DNA of 64,000 nucleotides from Lutjanus erythropterus. Lineage: Eukaryota > Chordata > Actinopteri > Lutjaniformes > Lutjanidae. Made by a program: the position numbers and the translations under genes. The first letter of the stretch is position 1. Each line of letters starts with the position of its first letter. The notes below the pieces were generated by a model. The model was not told the origin of the DNA, did no database searches, and saw only the letters and a program-made list of their open reading frames with translations. Of this stretch, positions 24,688 through 36,985 are shown one piece after another. The stretch is taken from positions 32,287,696 to 32,351,695 of the forward strand of contig CM034603.1 of the NCBI GenBank assembly GCA_020091685.1, given 5' to 3'.

Positions 24688-26885
24688 ATCTCCCATGGGA
24701 ATGGTAATTGGGCCCCTCTGTCATGCTGTCAGGTGTGGGTTTGAGTGTCCCCTCATGTGCAACAACAGACATTAAAATAACACAAGAGACCAAACAGCTA
24801 TAGATCCACCATGACCTCTGCAGGGTCAGCCATATGTGTACATGTGTGTGTGTCCATAGAGCCTTTTAGTGCCAACGTCATGACTACAGGCCCCTGTAGA
24901 GACCTCTTTTCTGTTGGTAAATATGATTTTTTTTGTGGGAGGAGCTTAGGTGGTGGCAGAAAAAAATCAGTAGTAGTAGTCACTATCAGTAGCTGCAAGT
25001 TTTGTTGGCTTGTTTTTTAACAACAGCTGAAGAAAATACATTTTTTTCTGAATATATACAGCCATTTTATTATTTTATTTTGCTAATTTAATGGTCTGCA
25101 GTGTGGCAGGCACTGCTTTGACTCAGGACTGAGCTGGGAGGAGGAGGGAGAGTAAAACTGCCAGTAGAACTGGACTGTTTTCACATTTGATGCAGTGATT
25201 TATTATTGTTGGGACAGTGGAAAGACTGGATTGTTGTATTTTCCTGTTTAATAATGAAAACAGGTGTGAGAATATTTCCTGTATTGACATTTTGGGAGTT
25301 AATTTTGTTTATTTTTTCACGGCTCACATGCATCGCCTTATGGTGTTTAACCATAGGTGTGTACTTTGCCACTGCAGAGCATTAAATTAGCAAAACAAAA
25401 TGACAGAAATCACCCAAAAATTAAAACAAATGGTAACAGACTCAGCCAGTCGCCAATACATTCGTCCAAATGCCAACCCTATAGTTGCAGAAAGATGGTC
25501 CATCCATTGACGTACAGGTCGGCCAGTCTGCTTCTTCCGTCATTGTTAAGAAACAAATCAACACAACTTGCTAGCTGGTGTTAGCTAACCATGTTTAAGG
25601 AATTGTTGCCTCCACCTGAACTCCGCCCACAGAAGAGGGGTCCACTGGCTTGTGAACATTACTTCTGTGTGGTCATAATACTTAGGAGACCAAAACAGAT
25701 GCTCATGTGTGACTGAGGAAGCAGTGTGAGTATCAGAAGGGGAGACAAAAAGTAAACTGACGATAAAATCTGAACCAGAGGAAAGATTTCATCAATCATT
25801 GGTTAAAAGTTCCTGCTTTGTCGCTCTTGATTGCATTGCGTGTGTCCTCTCTAATCAAATATGGCCGAGTTCAGACAGGCTCAGTGTTTCACGGTCCGCA
25901 CACACACACACACACACATGCACACATCAGTGCTCTTCTGTCTCATGAGGTTTTAGTTTGCTATCAAAGCGATTTCCTGTCTCAAATTTTCATCAGTAAT
26001 CAAAGTTCCTGATTGAATTTGAAAAGTGAGCCCAGCTCTATAAATCACATTACATGCCTCACTCCCATCATGCCTGCTCTCATCAGCCACAGGAATGAGA
26101 CGCCACCCTGGGTGTATGTCTGCGTCATGGTCTCTGTGTGTTCTAGTGCATGCAGTGGAGCAGGAAAATGGATGTTGACAGAGCTGTGATTTGATCCGTG
26201 CAATTTTTAGTTGGGACAAATAATACAAAAAGGAGAGAAGAATGGTGAATAGGCAGGATAAAACACCTGGGTCTGACTGCATGTGGAAACTATGCTTGCT
26301 TTTTGGTTTAGTATCAATTGGGAAGCACATACGTGGAGTTAAATGCACCACTGCAGCTCAAATCAGTGAATAAGTCAGGTAAAATTAATTTTGTGAAAAA
26401 CGTTTTTGTCACTGGCATGGATAGATTACTGAGTGAGCCTATTTGGAAACAGGCCCAGGGGCCACAAGCAATCAGGGGACCCCAAATAATTCCAATCCAA
26501 TATTTGTTTTTCTTTATTTTTTTTCTTCATCTTGCAGCTTCTCACCATATGGAGGCTACAATAATTAATCCAGTAACTTAAATTTGTAGTTTACCTCAGA
26601 TAAGCTCTGTTTTGAGAAAAAAAGGTCCTGCATCTCTGACTTTCTTTAATGGCTTCTTATGATGTTTTGTATAATACAGTACTGGTATACAGTAGTATTT
26701 ACTATAATATCTGTGCAGAAGAAAGTCAGTGATGTTCTACTGTTGCAGGATGCTTTAGACAGAAGTTCTCACTTCATCTTCAGGGTGAACTAAATACCGA
26801 GGTTTAAGTGCAGCCTTTGAACCAACAGCAATACCTGGAAGTTCTGGTACTGACACAGACACAAAATAACTATAAAGTCACGCAT
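22979..26885. other. Gene-free stretch downstream of the EphA4-like gene
   Basis: No exon or long conserved frame is recognised. Contents are pyrimidine-rich words around 23590-23900, a CA microsatellite (24657-24684), a short CA tract near 25900 and a possible repeat fragment at 24120-24340. The open frames are short and of low complexity. Confidence 0.7.
24657..24684. repeat. CA microsatellite
   Basis: About 14 AC units. Confidence 0.95.
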
Positions 26886-27378
26886 CAACTACAAAGAGAC
26901 TTAAAATGATAACAAAAAGAAACGCAAAACAACTACAACGTGCTGCAAAACAACTACTAAGCTCTGCAAAATGACCACTAAGTGCTGCAAAATGACTGAG
27001 AGATGTAAAATGACTATGAGGCAATGCAAAATTACTGCAAAACAATGCCAAATGACAAAGAGGTGCAAAATGATGACAAAGGGATCAAATGACAACAGAT
27101 GCAAAACAACTACAAAGAGATGGACATTTACTACAAAGAGACACAAGCTGACTACAAAGAGATGCAAAAACAACTATGCAGGGATGGAAAAAAGTAAAGA
27201 GACAAAATGACAAAGAGAGGCAAAATTATGACAGAGATGCAAAATGACAACAATAAGACACATAATGACTTCGAAGAACTGCAAAACAACTACACAGAAA
27301 GGGGAAAAAGTAAAAAGAGACATAAAACAGAGACAGATACAAAATGATGACAAACAGATGCAAAATGACAGCAAAGAC
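26886..27378 (+). repeat. Degenerate minisatellite, unit about 20 bases (ACAAAGAGATGCAAAATGAC type)
   Basis: The words ACTACAAAGAGA, GCAAAACAACTAC, TGCAAAATGAC and ATGACAA recur some 25 times at 15-25-base intervals over nearly 500 bases. Units are variable and partly interrupted. The strand is poor in T, giving Lys/Thr-rich or Leu/Val-rich pseudo-frames on the two strands. Confidence 0.85.
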
Positions 27379-28789
27379 ACTGTGCAGAGTTCCACTGTTT
27401 GATAATCGACCCATGGTTGTTGGCTCCAAATATGCTAAAAACTTTAGCATTTCCAAATACTGTGTGACCCAAATCAAATAGGTAACCAGAAAGAGAAACA
27501 CACCAAGAATACTGCCTGTACTGGACAGCTGTCATCACCTAAAATCAGTAACAGATTTGGAAATGGAGCAGAGGCTGACAGAGGATGAACAGAATAAGAG
27601 GAGAGGAGAATAAATTGTGTTTGAGTTTGAAAAAAAAAAGGTGAAGAAAAACTTGGAGGGGTTTGGAGGGACTGAGATAATATTGACCACATAATCCCTC
27701 ACAGATGTGGAAATGGCTGTTTAATGCCAGGCAGACATGACATGCTGAACTGCTATTGGATGACTCAAGAGGGACTCTGACCAAAGACAAACTGGCTCTC
27801 CCTCTAAATCGTGCTCTCTATCGACGGGAGAAAATATGATGAAGAGCTAAATTTAGAGCAAATGTAGCAGGATCACATCTGTTGGTCTATAAATTACACA
27901 AACAGATACATACAGGCTCAGTAAATCATGCTGTATGGGGTGACAGTGTCTATACAGGTCTTATTTATTTGAGTGTAAACACACAGTTAACGTCTTCCTA
28001 CTCAGAAATGTACAGACCTTCTGTGAAATCCCATTATGAACCCTGTGTGTTACAGCTGATTGCAGAACGTTGCATGATTTCCTGCGCCCGTTGCCTGAGC
28101 GTGCACATGTGTGTGTGTGGAGGAGAGACATGAGTGTTCTTTTGTACGCACCGCGTGTTTACGTGTGTTTCCTACCCTGTATAATCAAACACAGATCTTC
28201 AAGTGCCATCAATCAAGCTTTGATGTTACGGCGAAGAGCAGAGAAAACCGCATCAACCCACCCCCCCCACCCCTTCTACGAGCCGAGGCTGAGCTGGGAG
28301 AAGCTGTTTTGCTGTTGGCGGATCCACAAGAGAGGGTTTTCCAAGCCAAATGGAGGTGTAGAAGCTCAGGGGCCTGTAGCTAACTATCTACATTATGTAG
28401 CCCATCAGAAATGTGGTTATTTCAAGGTGCTATGTAATGACTTGGCTGGTGCAAACACAACCCTCTGTGGATGAAACCTACACAGTTTTCTGTAACATCA
28501 AAGCAGCAAAACATGCTTCTGCTTCATCATCCTGTTCTGTCTCTTCATCATCTGCTACTTTTCTCTCGCTTTATTTCTCATCTGAAGAGGATATGAAGGT
28601 TGTATTCAACAGCCTTCACACAACCCTTTACAGCAGCACAACTGTTACAAATACAGATCAAGTATTATTAATATTCACTATGACACCACACGGCTCTGTG
28701 AGGTAGTAGAGTATTGTGCCTTTGTTATTGCAAAAAATATTTCTTTTAGTAAAACATTCTTGAAAGATTTTCTGGTAAATGCTAAAAGA

Positions 28790-29005
28790 AATGCACTTAT
28801 ATAGTGCATTACAATATACTCCTCATCCACTCACCCACACACACAGACACAGACACACACACACACACACACACACTGACGTCAATGGCAACATAACTAC
28901 AATGAATGGCCTGACCATCAGCAGGAACACAGCTTCACTGTCTTGCTCAAGGACACGTCGACATGTGAAGAGCAGAAGTTGACAATCGAACCCTCCAACT
29001 GATGG
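28790..29005 (-). mobile_element. Interspersed repeat with tRNA-like B box on the - strand, containing CA tract
   Basis: TCACTGTCTTGCTCAAGGAC, ACGTCGACATGTG and GACAATCGAACC match a widespread fish repeat (GTCTTGCTCAAGGACACTTC...GGAATCGAACC). The last word is the complement of a B box. A CA microsatellite at 28836-28876 sits inside. Confidence 0.65.
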
Positions 29006-29204
29006 ACAACTCGCTCTAAAACTAGGGTGCTGGTGCAGATTTTAAGGGACTGTCCAAGTATAAATGAAACTTGACTGCACTACAAAGTAGTCAACAAAAA
29101 TCTTAAAACATCCTCTTTCTGAAATCCAAAACACACAATAAATCTGTACCATATATTTAAAATGCAAATTAAACTAGAAGAGTGCACGCAGTAGTAGGGC
29201 TGAG

Positions 29205-29310
29205 TATTGGCAAGAATCCAGCAATACCATATGAATCATGATGCAGGAGTTACTCAATATATTGCTATGTACTGCGATGCTGTAAGCAACGCAATATGTT
29301 GCTGTTTATA
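29205..29310 (+). mobile_element. End of a MITE, 'AGGGCTG-GTATTGGCAAGA' family
   Basis: AGGGCTGAGTATTGGCAAGA, ATGAATCATGATGCAGGAGT and CTGTAAGCAACGCAATATG match the inverted right part of the element ending at 49045. This is a common percomorph repeat. Only one end is recognisable. Confidence 0.6.
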
Positions 29311-29699
29311 TCTACTTTTAGGAAAACTGTCATAGTACAAAGAACATCCCTACTTAGTAGAGTAGCGATCACCAAGAGTCAACCTGAAACTAATATTCAG
29401 GTGTAACCCCTTTGTAATCACCAACATTTTGATTAGTAATGGTAGTTTAATTATGTATTTTTCTCAATAACTGTAACACATATCAATTACATTTATTTTG
29501 TGACTTAATTACATGTAACTAGTTACTTTTCCACCCTGCAAGTAGGTAACCCTTGTTTTACCCTAGTAGTTGTTGATGATTTGATGAACAGCAGTGAGGA
29601 GTCAGCAATCAATTTAGGTTATACATAGATTTTTACAAAACTGTGATTCACCACAACCACGAGAGGTTCTTGAGCACACAGTGCACAAAAAATTCTAGG

Positions 29700-29945
29700 C
29701 AAATGGGTCCAGGATTATGCGAAATTAGCTGCAGATAGAAACTCCCTTCACACACACGACCCATCGCATGATAGCATCAAACCCATAAAACTCTGTTCCA
29801 TCGTTATCTTTGGGCAAAAGCCCTGTTTTCTATTTGATCACAGCGGCGATGCCTCCGAGAAGATTTGGGAGGCCGCTTTGTTAAAATATTCCAACAATAT
29901 CGGGTGGCCTCTTAATTTTTTCCAGGGTTATGAGTGGAAAGCACA
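29700..29945. other. Low-repeat block, candidate conserved non-coding element
   Basis: About 245 bases with AAATTAGCTGCAGATAG, TTATCTTTGGGCAAAAG, a TTTGATC site and GGCCGCTTTGTTAAAATATT, free of repeats I recognise, in otherwise repeat-rich DNA. No open frame of note. Regulatory role is inferred only. Confidence 0.25.
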
Positions 29946-30790
29946 GAACATTTTAGCAGTGGGTTGGAATGACTTTAAACTCAAGGTCTCCCTAGAACAA
30001 CATTAGACTTAGAAAACTGTGTCACGTTAAGTGAAAACATTTGTGTAATGAAACAGTAGAAATGCCAATATTGTGGCATTATTCAGGCTATGTCTAGAAC
30101 GTGGATTGCTACTAAAAAACAGACACATACAGTCATCTCCTGGTCTCCTTTTTACTGTTATAAGACCACCATTTCTTTAATACTACTACTACTGCTACCT
30201 TCCTCTTGCATGTACTACTCGTCTTCCTCCAGCCTGGTTGTCATCTACATAATGGTTGCCATTGACAAGTGGGCATGTCTGCTTGGCATTGATTGGTGGC
30301 GGCCTCTGGGGATTTGTTTAGTGCCATAAGAGGAAAAAAAGAACATTGGTAAGTGGTGCTGCTGGTTGTGTATTTGTGTGTAGGTGTATTTGGGAAATTA
30401 CAGGGTACGAGTAAGGAAAGTTCACATCGTGTAAAGGAATGGAACGAATTCAGAGTGCATCAAAATGATGTAACAATGCAGAAAAACCCACTCATATATT
30501 AAAAGTAGTCAACACTGACTTTCCTCTGAAAAACAAAGGAATTAGAGGAGGACAAAACGAGTGATCGACCAGCTTGTGTGACAGGCTGGTCAATGAGTTG
30601 AAGTTGATGAGGAGGGTTTTTGGTGGTCAAGGGTCAATAACCTAACTGAGACATGTGACTCTTTATATGCATATATATTGGGCCATCTGAGGCACACTCA
30701 TTTGGATTCCAGCAATTATCTTCAGATGTTCATTTCTTGATGATTTTTATTCCAAAATGACATGACCACTTTTTGAAAAATGGATCTACT

Positions 30791-31043
30791 TTAAGGGCCC
30801 AGTGGCAGAATATGGCAGGAATGGTATGTTTTGATTAGCATATAATCACATGAAAACAAGAATCATTGAGTTTTCATTACTTTTAAATGAGCCGGAAATA
30901 TTTACAGAGGCTTTAGACGTGGCCTTCAGCATTTTTCTCAAGTGGTTTCTCGAACATGCTTGAAAGGGGCGAGTGAGATGACATCTTTTCAATCTGCGAG
31001 CTCACTGCTAGATGTCCCTAAATCCTTCATGCTGGTCCTTTAA
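30791..31043 (-). mobile_element. TTAA-flanked MITE, family B (diverged copy)
   Basis: TTAAGGGCCCAGTGGCAGAA at the left and ATGCTGGTCCTTTAA at the right; the inside holds TATAATCACATGAAAACAAG and TGAGTTTTCATTAC, which match family B (40361-40549) in reverse orientation. It is longer and less truncated inside than that copy. Confidence 0.65.
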
Positions 31044-31148
31044 AAAAATACTGCTAGCATCAAACTGAAGCACAAACATCATTTTGGCTAGAGAAATAAG
31101 GGTCTCTGTGCATCCTCTAGCAAAATGTAACTGATATCAGTTCACTCT

Positions 31149-31175
31149 CTGATGAAGACACAGTCGTGTTGAAAC
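31149..31175 (+). ncRNA. Hammerhead-ribozyme-like core motif
   Basis: CTGATGA (31149-31155), a short hairpin ACAC-AGTC-GTGT (31158-31169) and GAAAC (31171-31175) follow the order of the hammerhead core. Hammerhead motifs are known from Penelope-like retroelements, and phrases like GATGAAG...GAAACGTTG are repeated in fish genomes. I cannot identify convincing stems I and III or the cleavage site, so this may be a non-functional remnant. Confidence 0.3.
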
Positions 31176-34100
31176 GTTGGCCTGTTTGCACTGTAAAAGC
31201 TGTAAAATGATCAGTTGTGCTTCAACTCCATTTTGGTCATCTCAGGATCTTTGCATTTGAAATTATTACACATGTCTACATCTGTGCAATACTTTGGTTT
31301 ATGACCAAATACTTTGACATTAAGGACACTGAGGACATTCACATCAGCCTCACCTGTTCTTTTGGTTCAGTGCTAATTAGCAAATGCTATCATGGTATTA
31401 TACCTGTTAAATATCAGCATGTCAGAATTGTCATGTCGACTTTGACATGTACTTCAAAGTATCACTGTGTGTATGGGTGCAGCCCATAGTCTTATTTTCA
31501 TACAGTGCACTATTGTACTGGATACAGGACCATGTGATCCAACAAATAAAGATCTAGTGAACTCAAAGTTCTTAACATAAAAATAGCTGGTTGATGTTGA
31601 TTATTCTGGGGTTCTTTAGAAATACCGACTAATATTATGCTTCCATATTTTAAAGTATTTCTGAGTGAGACAGGATAGGCAGGTGGGTCGTATTGTAGGG
31701 AGGAATCTGGTTTGTTGAAAAGTGGGTGTGTCATGCTGTTACTAGCTAGCAAACTAAAAAATCTTATTTCTAAAAGATGAAAACTGATTGATGGGTGATA
31801 TCTTGATATTATTGGTTGAAATTGGTTGGTTCAAGCTACATAAACAAACGTCACATTTGACAGGAAAAAAACATGATTGGATTTTGATACAGGAATACAA
31901 AGAAATGGATTTTTGTATTATTCAAGGTAGAATCAGAATGATTTGTCCAAGCTTTTTGTAAGTGCACCAGAAAGATAGTTTATTGTTGTATCTAATTCAG
32001 AGAATGACAAATAATGAGGTTTTAGGTTGGTAAATTATCCCAAGCACATCAAAATAATGAGAAATACAGGCAGAGCACAGGATCTCTGCAGATACAGCCA
32101 CCTCCACAGTCTTTTTGTGTGTCATAAATTTAAACAGATGCACAATATGACTGGGGATGTGATCTAAAGGGTTAAAACTTAAACTCAACTTTAACTTTAT
32201 ACAGATCAAATTAAATTAAGCTAAACTAAACCTGTCATGCTGTGACCGTATATACAAACACAGTAGCTGGACTTGTTTGGGTAGAGGTGAAGAAAATAAA
32301 CACTGGAAGTACACAGAGAAAACCAGCGGGACAGCAAAATTACAAGTTTAAGAGAAAAACCAGTTGGTGGGGTTTTTGTAGTGCAAAACCACAATCGCAT
32401 GGTTTGTAAAATGTCTTGGAAAACTAACAGTAACGTTGGAGGCACACCAACATACACACACACACACACTCACAGTATCCATAACCACATGCAACACGCA
32501 CGCATACTGTGATAGCTGATGTTTGACCACACAAGAGGGGTTACTAAAACAGTGTGCAAGTGCTGACTCAAACTCTGCTTGTGGTCTATTCACAAAAAAT
32601 AAAAAAACACTCACGCTTCTCTCTCTGTCTATACCCTTGTCATACTCTGTGATATGAATGAATGTTTATTGTTTATACCATTACAAAAGTGCATCTGTTT
32701 GTGCTCGTGTGTGTGTGGTTGTGTACACACACATATGAAGCACAAACACAGAGGTATGGGAAGGCAGTCGAGGCTCTAAATCAGCCACGTGCTTACTAAC
32801 AGAGGTTTGACCCAAATAACAGTGTAATTTATGAAGGCTTTTAGGCTCCCAGGCAGCCATGGAAATAGAACAGAGAATAATGTGAGCCTGACCGTGGCTA
32901 CATCACTTCAGTTTATGTCCTAGTCTTTTACTAGGACACACGTCCGCGGTTCTTAATGATACAGAGACAGTAAACACAATGTTAATGGACACCGGGTTTA
33001 CAAAGATGTGCTCAGCTGCAAATGCACAATTATGGACATGCTCACAAGCAAGAATACTAAACAGGTGCAGGAACCGACGGGCGCGATTATAAACAGCGAT
33101 GCAAGCAAAAGGAGAGACAGTGCAGGGGATGGAGGCGGTGAGAAATGTGTGAGGGATGGACGGATGGAGAAGGAGGGACAGACTGAAACCGAGAGATCAT
33201 TAGTACTCCACTGTAAGGCTCTGGCCCCAGGCAGGGTTAGAGGCTGAAATGGACTGTTAGCAGCTGCTGGAGGAGATGACATCTCAGCAGACCCAAAGGA
33301 CAAGTTAAGACATCCCGAGCACTCATATAGCTCTGTGTGTAGGTGTGTGTGAGTGTGTGCGCCTGCATGCATATAATCCTGTGTGCTACCCTCCCCGTGC
33401 AGTAGCGGGTCATTTGGCTCAGTGTTTGAAGTGGAGATGCAGCTCTGAGGAACAGGCTCCTGTCACGGCTCCACAGATCAGAGCACAGAGCGACAGGATG
33501 CCATGAGAGAGGAGGAGAGGGCAAAGACAGACAAATGAGATGACATGAGACCTTTCTTACACAAGCTTTTCTTTTCTTTTCCCTCTTGCTCCCTTTCAAT
33601 CCATCTGAAAATAGTTTGTGTGAAAACGGTGTGAATCCACACAAGCATTTCTTACTAATGATTTCCGTCCACACAATAACACCAAAACAAAGATCAACCT
33701 AAAGGGTTGACACCTAAACAATCGGAAAGAGCGAAACCTGTCTTCAGTCTGTCCCCTCCTGCTACTATTTGAACCAAAATTGTACTAATACTGGTACCTG
33801 GAATAGTGGAGTAGGATATTTTGGTACTTTACTCTCTCAGTAATAACAAAAATGTAATTTCACTCGTAAAAAGTCTAAAAAACATTCTTCAACATTTTAT
33901 TTATTTTGTTATTTATTTAGAGCACACCACACCACAAAATCCCTTTCTGTCCCTCCCCAAATCCCCCTCTACAATCTACAGTCACCAGAGCAATGCTGTT
34001 GTTTACATCACAGAGGAAGCACACCTGATTTATTTCCTGTTATGTTGTTGTCGTCGCTACCACCACCGTGCATACACACAATAGTCTGCAATTCAAGAAT

Positions 34101-34784
34101 ATTGGTTTTGGACATTTTAATGAATCTTAAAAACTGTTGTGTGCGTGCTGAATATCATGTTGGTGAGGAGTTTCAGATGCAGCCAGCGTCTAACACTAGA
34201 AAAAAATGCTAAGCTAACCAAGACAGTTATTGCAGTAAAAAGCCCAGCAACAATTTATCCAACAAGCTAATCAATAACTGAAAATGTTCATGTTGTTGTT
34301 GATGCCTCACTTAAAGATTTTTTTGTCCAGATAAGTATATTACACTGTTTAGACACTGGCTGCAGGCATGCTAATGTTAGCTGCAGCTGCTGTGTGGGAT
34401 TTAGCTTTCAGGCTATCAAACGGTGAACTCTGTGACTTTTAGTTACACTGTGTTTTGTGTTTGGTTAGATGTCGCCAGCTCTTCTTTTCACATACATACA
34501 CAGAAGTCTACGAGTGTTGTCTGTCTCAAGTTTTGAAAAGTTTAACTGCACTTGGGACCGCTTTCAGCTCACTCACTCTACTCCATGACTGAACAAAGTG
34601 CTGCTGCTCACTCTAGCATCGCTCTCTGTCTCTTTTTGCTTTCACTTCTAACGCACCAGATGACTGGACTTAATTTCTAGTTTCACATTTTTGATACAGT
34701 TAATGACTGTTAACTGTGAGGTCATTTTAGCTTCGTCATAAACACTACAGCAGTACCTCTCCCTCACTAGTTGAGATAGCTAGA

Positions 34785-34900
34785 GATGGGACAGGACCTG
34801 GTTTTGACTCGGTCTCACCCTGCTTTTGTCTTGGTCTTGACTTGGTCTCAAACCCTCAAAAACCCTCGGTTTAGGTGGTCTTAACTACAACACAGCTGAC
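34785..34900 (+). mobile_element. Fragment of a GACTCGGTCTTGACTTGGTCTC-type repeat
   Basis: GGTTTTGACTCGGTCTCACC and TTGGTCTTGACTTGGTCTCA resemble a common fish MITE rich in ACTCGGTCT/TTGACTTGG words. Short remnant. Confidence 0.45.
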
Positions 34901-35832
34901 ACTGAACTTTTTCTGGCATGCCCCCTTCAGAAGACCAAAAAAGTTCATGCCCCCCATGTCATTTTTTATCGATTGTTAGGGGGAAGGAACTAATAAAAAA
35001 GGATCCAAGTTAAATTTTGGTGAAATAAGGAACAACATGATAGCATCAGGAAATGAAAACAACCAATCGACGCCAACTTCCAACACAAAATATTGTCCAG
35101 TAAGACCCTTCACCCCTTCCAGAAAGAAACTAAATATCTTCCTTTTGCCGTTTACCCAATTTATGTGCACTTGTTTTATTCCACCTCAGTGTGAGTTACA
35201 CTCAGCAATCGATCAGATCAATTAATCTGAGACTCATCCCCACACCGTCAAATATGGACGTTTTGGATTGGAAACTGGCTCTGATTGGTTGTTTTTGTTC
35301 ACGCGTGGAGGATTCTTACAAATGCCATTAGGAGCACAAAGAGGAGCCAGAAGAACCTGATTTTTTTTTTTACACATATAATCTGTTTAAGGATGTCAGG
35401 ATATAGTGTTAGTTTCAGAAAATAGGACAAGAAGTTATTTTTACAGAAGTTAGCCACTCTAACTTTTTTAATCTCAAACTTGTCTTACAAAAAAATGCAG
35501 CTCCATTTTCCTCATCCATACTAAAATACAAGTTGATCCAGTCCAATCTCAAAGCGAAAACAGAAAGAAAGAAACGTACTGTGGACGTACACTCGGAGAG
35601 GCAAACCAGTGCAGAGTCTCTTCCCTCTGCCTCTCTCACACACTCAGAAAACTAAGACTCCATTGATAAAGAGCTCGTGAGAATCAGGGAAACGAGCACT
35701 ATGTCAGTAATGACATTACACTGTTCCTCTTTTTTTCCCATTTGATGCACAGTCAGATGATTTACTTAATTCCGCCCGTAGATTCCTGACAGACAGAGAG
35801 ACGAGGAAGAACGGAGAGCATAAGGGGTGACT

Positions 35833-35837
<5 letters not shown>

Positions 35838-35866
<29 letters not shown>
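35838..35866. repeat. GA microsatellite
   Basis: About 14 AG units in a purine-rich context. Confidence 0.95.
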
Positions 35867-35871
<5 letters not shown>

Positions 35872-36107
35872 AGAGCCAATTTGTGTGTTCACATGTTTTT
35901 CTCAGACTTATCATCACGCAAATTAGGTCCTGCTTTCTGCTGATAAGGTCAGCTGTCAGTCTAGGCTTATTTAAAGGAGTGGATATGCGTGAACAGACAT
36001 ATACGCTGCTGTACGCACAAACTGATTTTTAAGCTGATTTTGCACCACTGAGACACTTACATACACACATATACAAACACATTTGGATCGCTCTTTATTT
36101 TTCAGTA

Positions 36108-36585
36108 CACTAATAAGACGTAACAAGCCGTACTTTGTATCAAATTAGACGAAAACTCTTGTACATTAAATTGACCCTTATTACACCCTTATTAGACTTT
36201 CTTTCAGTGTAATTAAGGACACATTACTACAGACCTGTACTGTAAAATAAAGTGTATTGTTTCCCTTTGTTGGACCCTTAAAATACTTTATTAGAGTGTA
36301 ATTAGGGACACATTACTTTAGAACTGTACTGTACTTAACTTAAGTGAACTCGCATATCTGCTACCTCCCCATTTAAAACCATTATGTGAACCAGATGCAC
36401 GGCAGAGGTGTGTGAGTTCAGTTTAGTTTACAGTACAGTTCTGCTGCCATGTGTCCCTAAATACCCTCTAACAGGATCTACTAATGGTCTAATAAATGGT
36501 CTGATACTGTCTAATAAAGAACATATTATGTCTAGTTTTCCTATAATTTGATTATTGTCCTATAAAATAAAGTACGTCCCACATT
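36108..36585. mobile_element. Probable foldback element with internal direct repeats
   Basis: CGTACTTTGTATCAAATTAG near the left and its inverted counterpart (AATTTG...AAAGTACG) near 36575 suggest inverted ends. Inside, TGTAATTA-GGACACATTACT recurs about 88 bases apart (36210, 36297), and an inverted form (TGTGTCCCTAA) occurs at 36451. CTAATAAA and ACTGTA words recur throughout. Class unknown. Confidence 0.5.
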
Positions 36586-36639
36586 TGTGTGCATCTCTCA
36601 CACATTTTTATTTCATTTAATGAGATGGTAGCACATTCC

Positions 36640-36985
36640 CACTCTCTGGAAAGCCCCGCATAAAAACACCTTCACACTTCAGACTTCTGTCTTGCCCTTC
36701 TTTGGATTCAATTTCATAGTCATGTATTCTAAAAATCCCCCTCTTGTAATCTTCCAGTCGTAAGCTCATGAGTCATAAACTGTAAATTCAATTGCACGTC
36801 GCAAGCCGTCCCTATGGAGTCGCTCGTCTCAATTGTGCGGGGCAACAATGCCGCCAACAGTCAAGTGTCTTGTGCGGAGAAACGCTCCCGTACACAGGTG
36901 CCAGGCCCCGTCAGTCTGACATATTCATTCTGACTATGGCAAAGAGGGTGCATAAAAGGTATTGCCAAAAGCTGAGCGTTTGTTA
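36640..36985. other. Low-repeat block, candidate conserved non-coding element
   Basis: About 340 bases of complex sequence with CAGTCGTAAGCTCATGAGTC, GCAATTGCACGTCGC-like segments and ACATATTCATTCTGAC, no microsatellite and no recognised repeat. The 64-codon open frame inside (36792-36986) has no features of a real protein. Function is inferred only. Confidence 0.25.

Larger units (their letters stand above)
27379..30790. other. Gene-free stretch
   Basis: Contains a CA tract with a SINE-like fragment (28790-29005), a MITE end (29205-29310) and a low-repeat block (29700-29945). No exon is recognised. Confidence 0.7.
31176..36107. other. Gene-free stretch
   Basis: Mostly AT-rich sequence with small CA tracts (32450-32470, 33310-33360), a fragment of a 'GACTCGGTCTC' repeat (34785-34900) and a GA microsatellite (35838-35866). 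No exon is seen. Confidence 0.7.

Noticed and set aside
26901..27210. Lys/Thr-rich and Leu/Val-rich frames, first suspected as a repeat protein or a CRISPR-like array
   Set aside because: They are a degenerate minisatellite with variable units and no spacer-repeat regularity.
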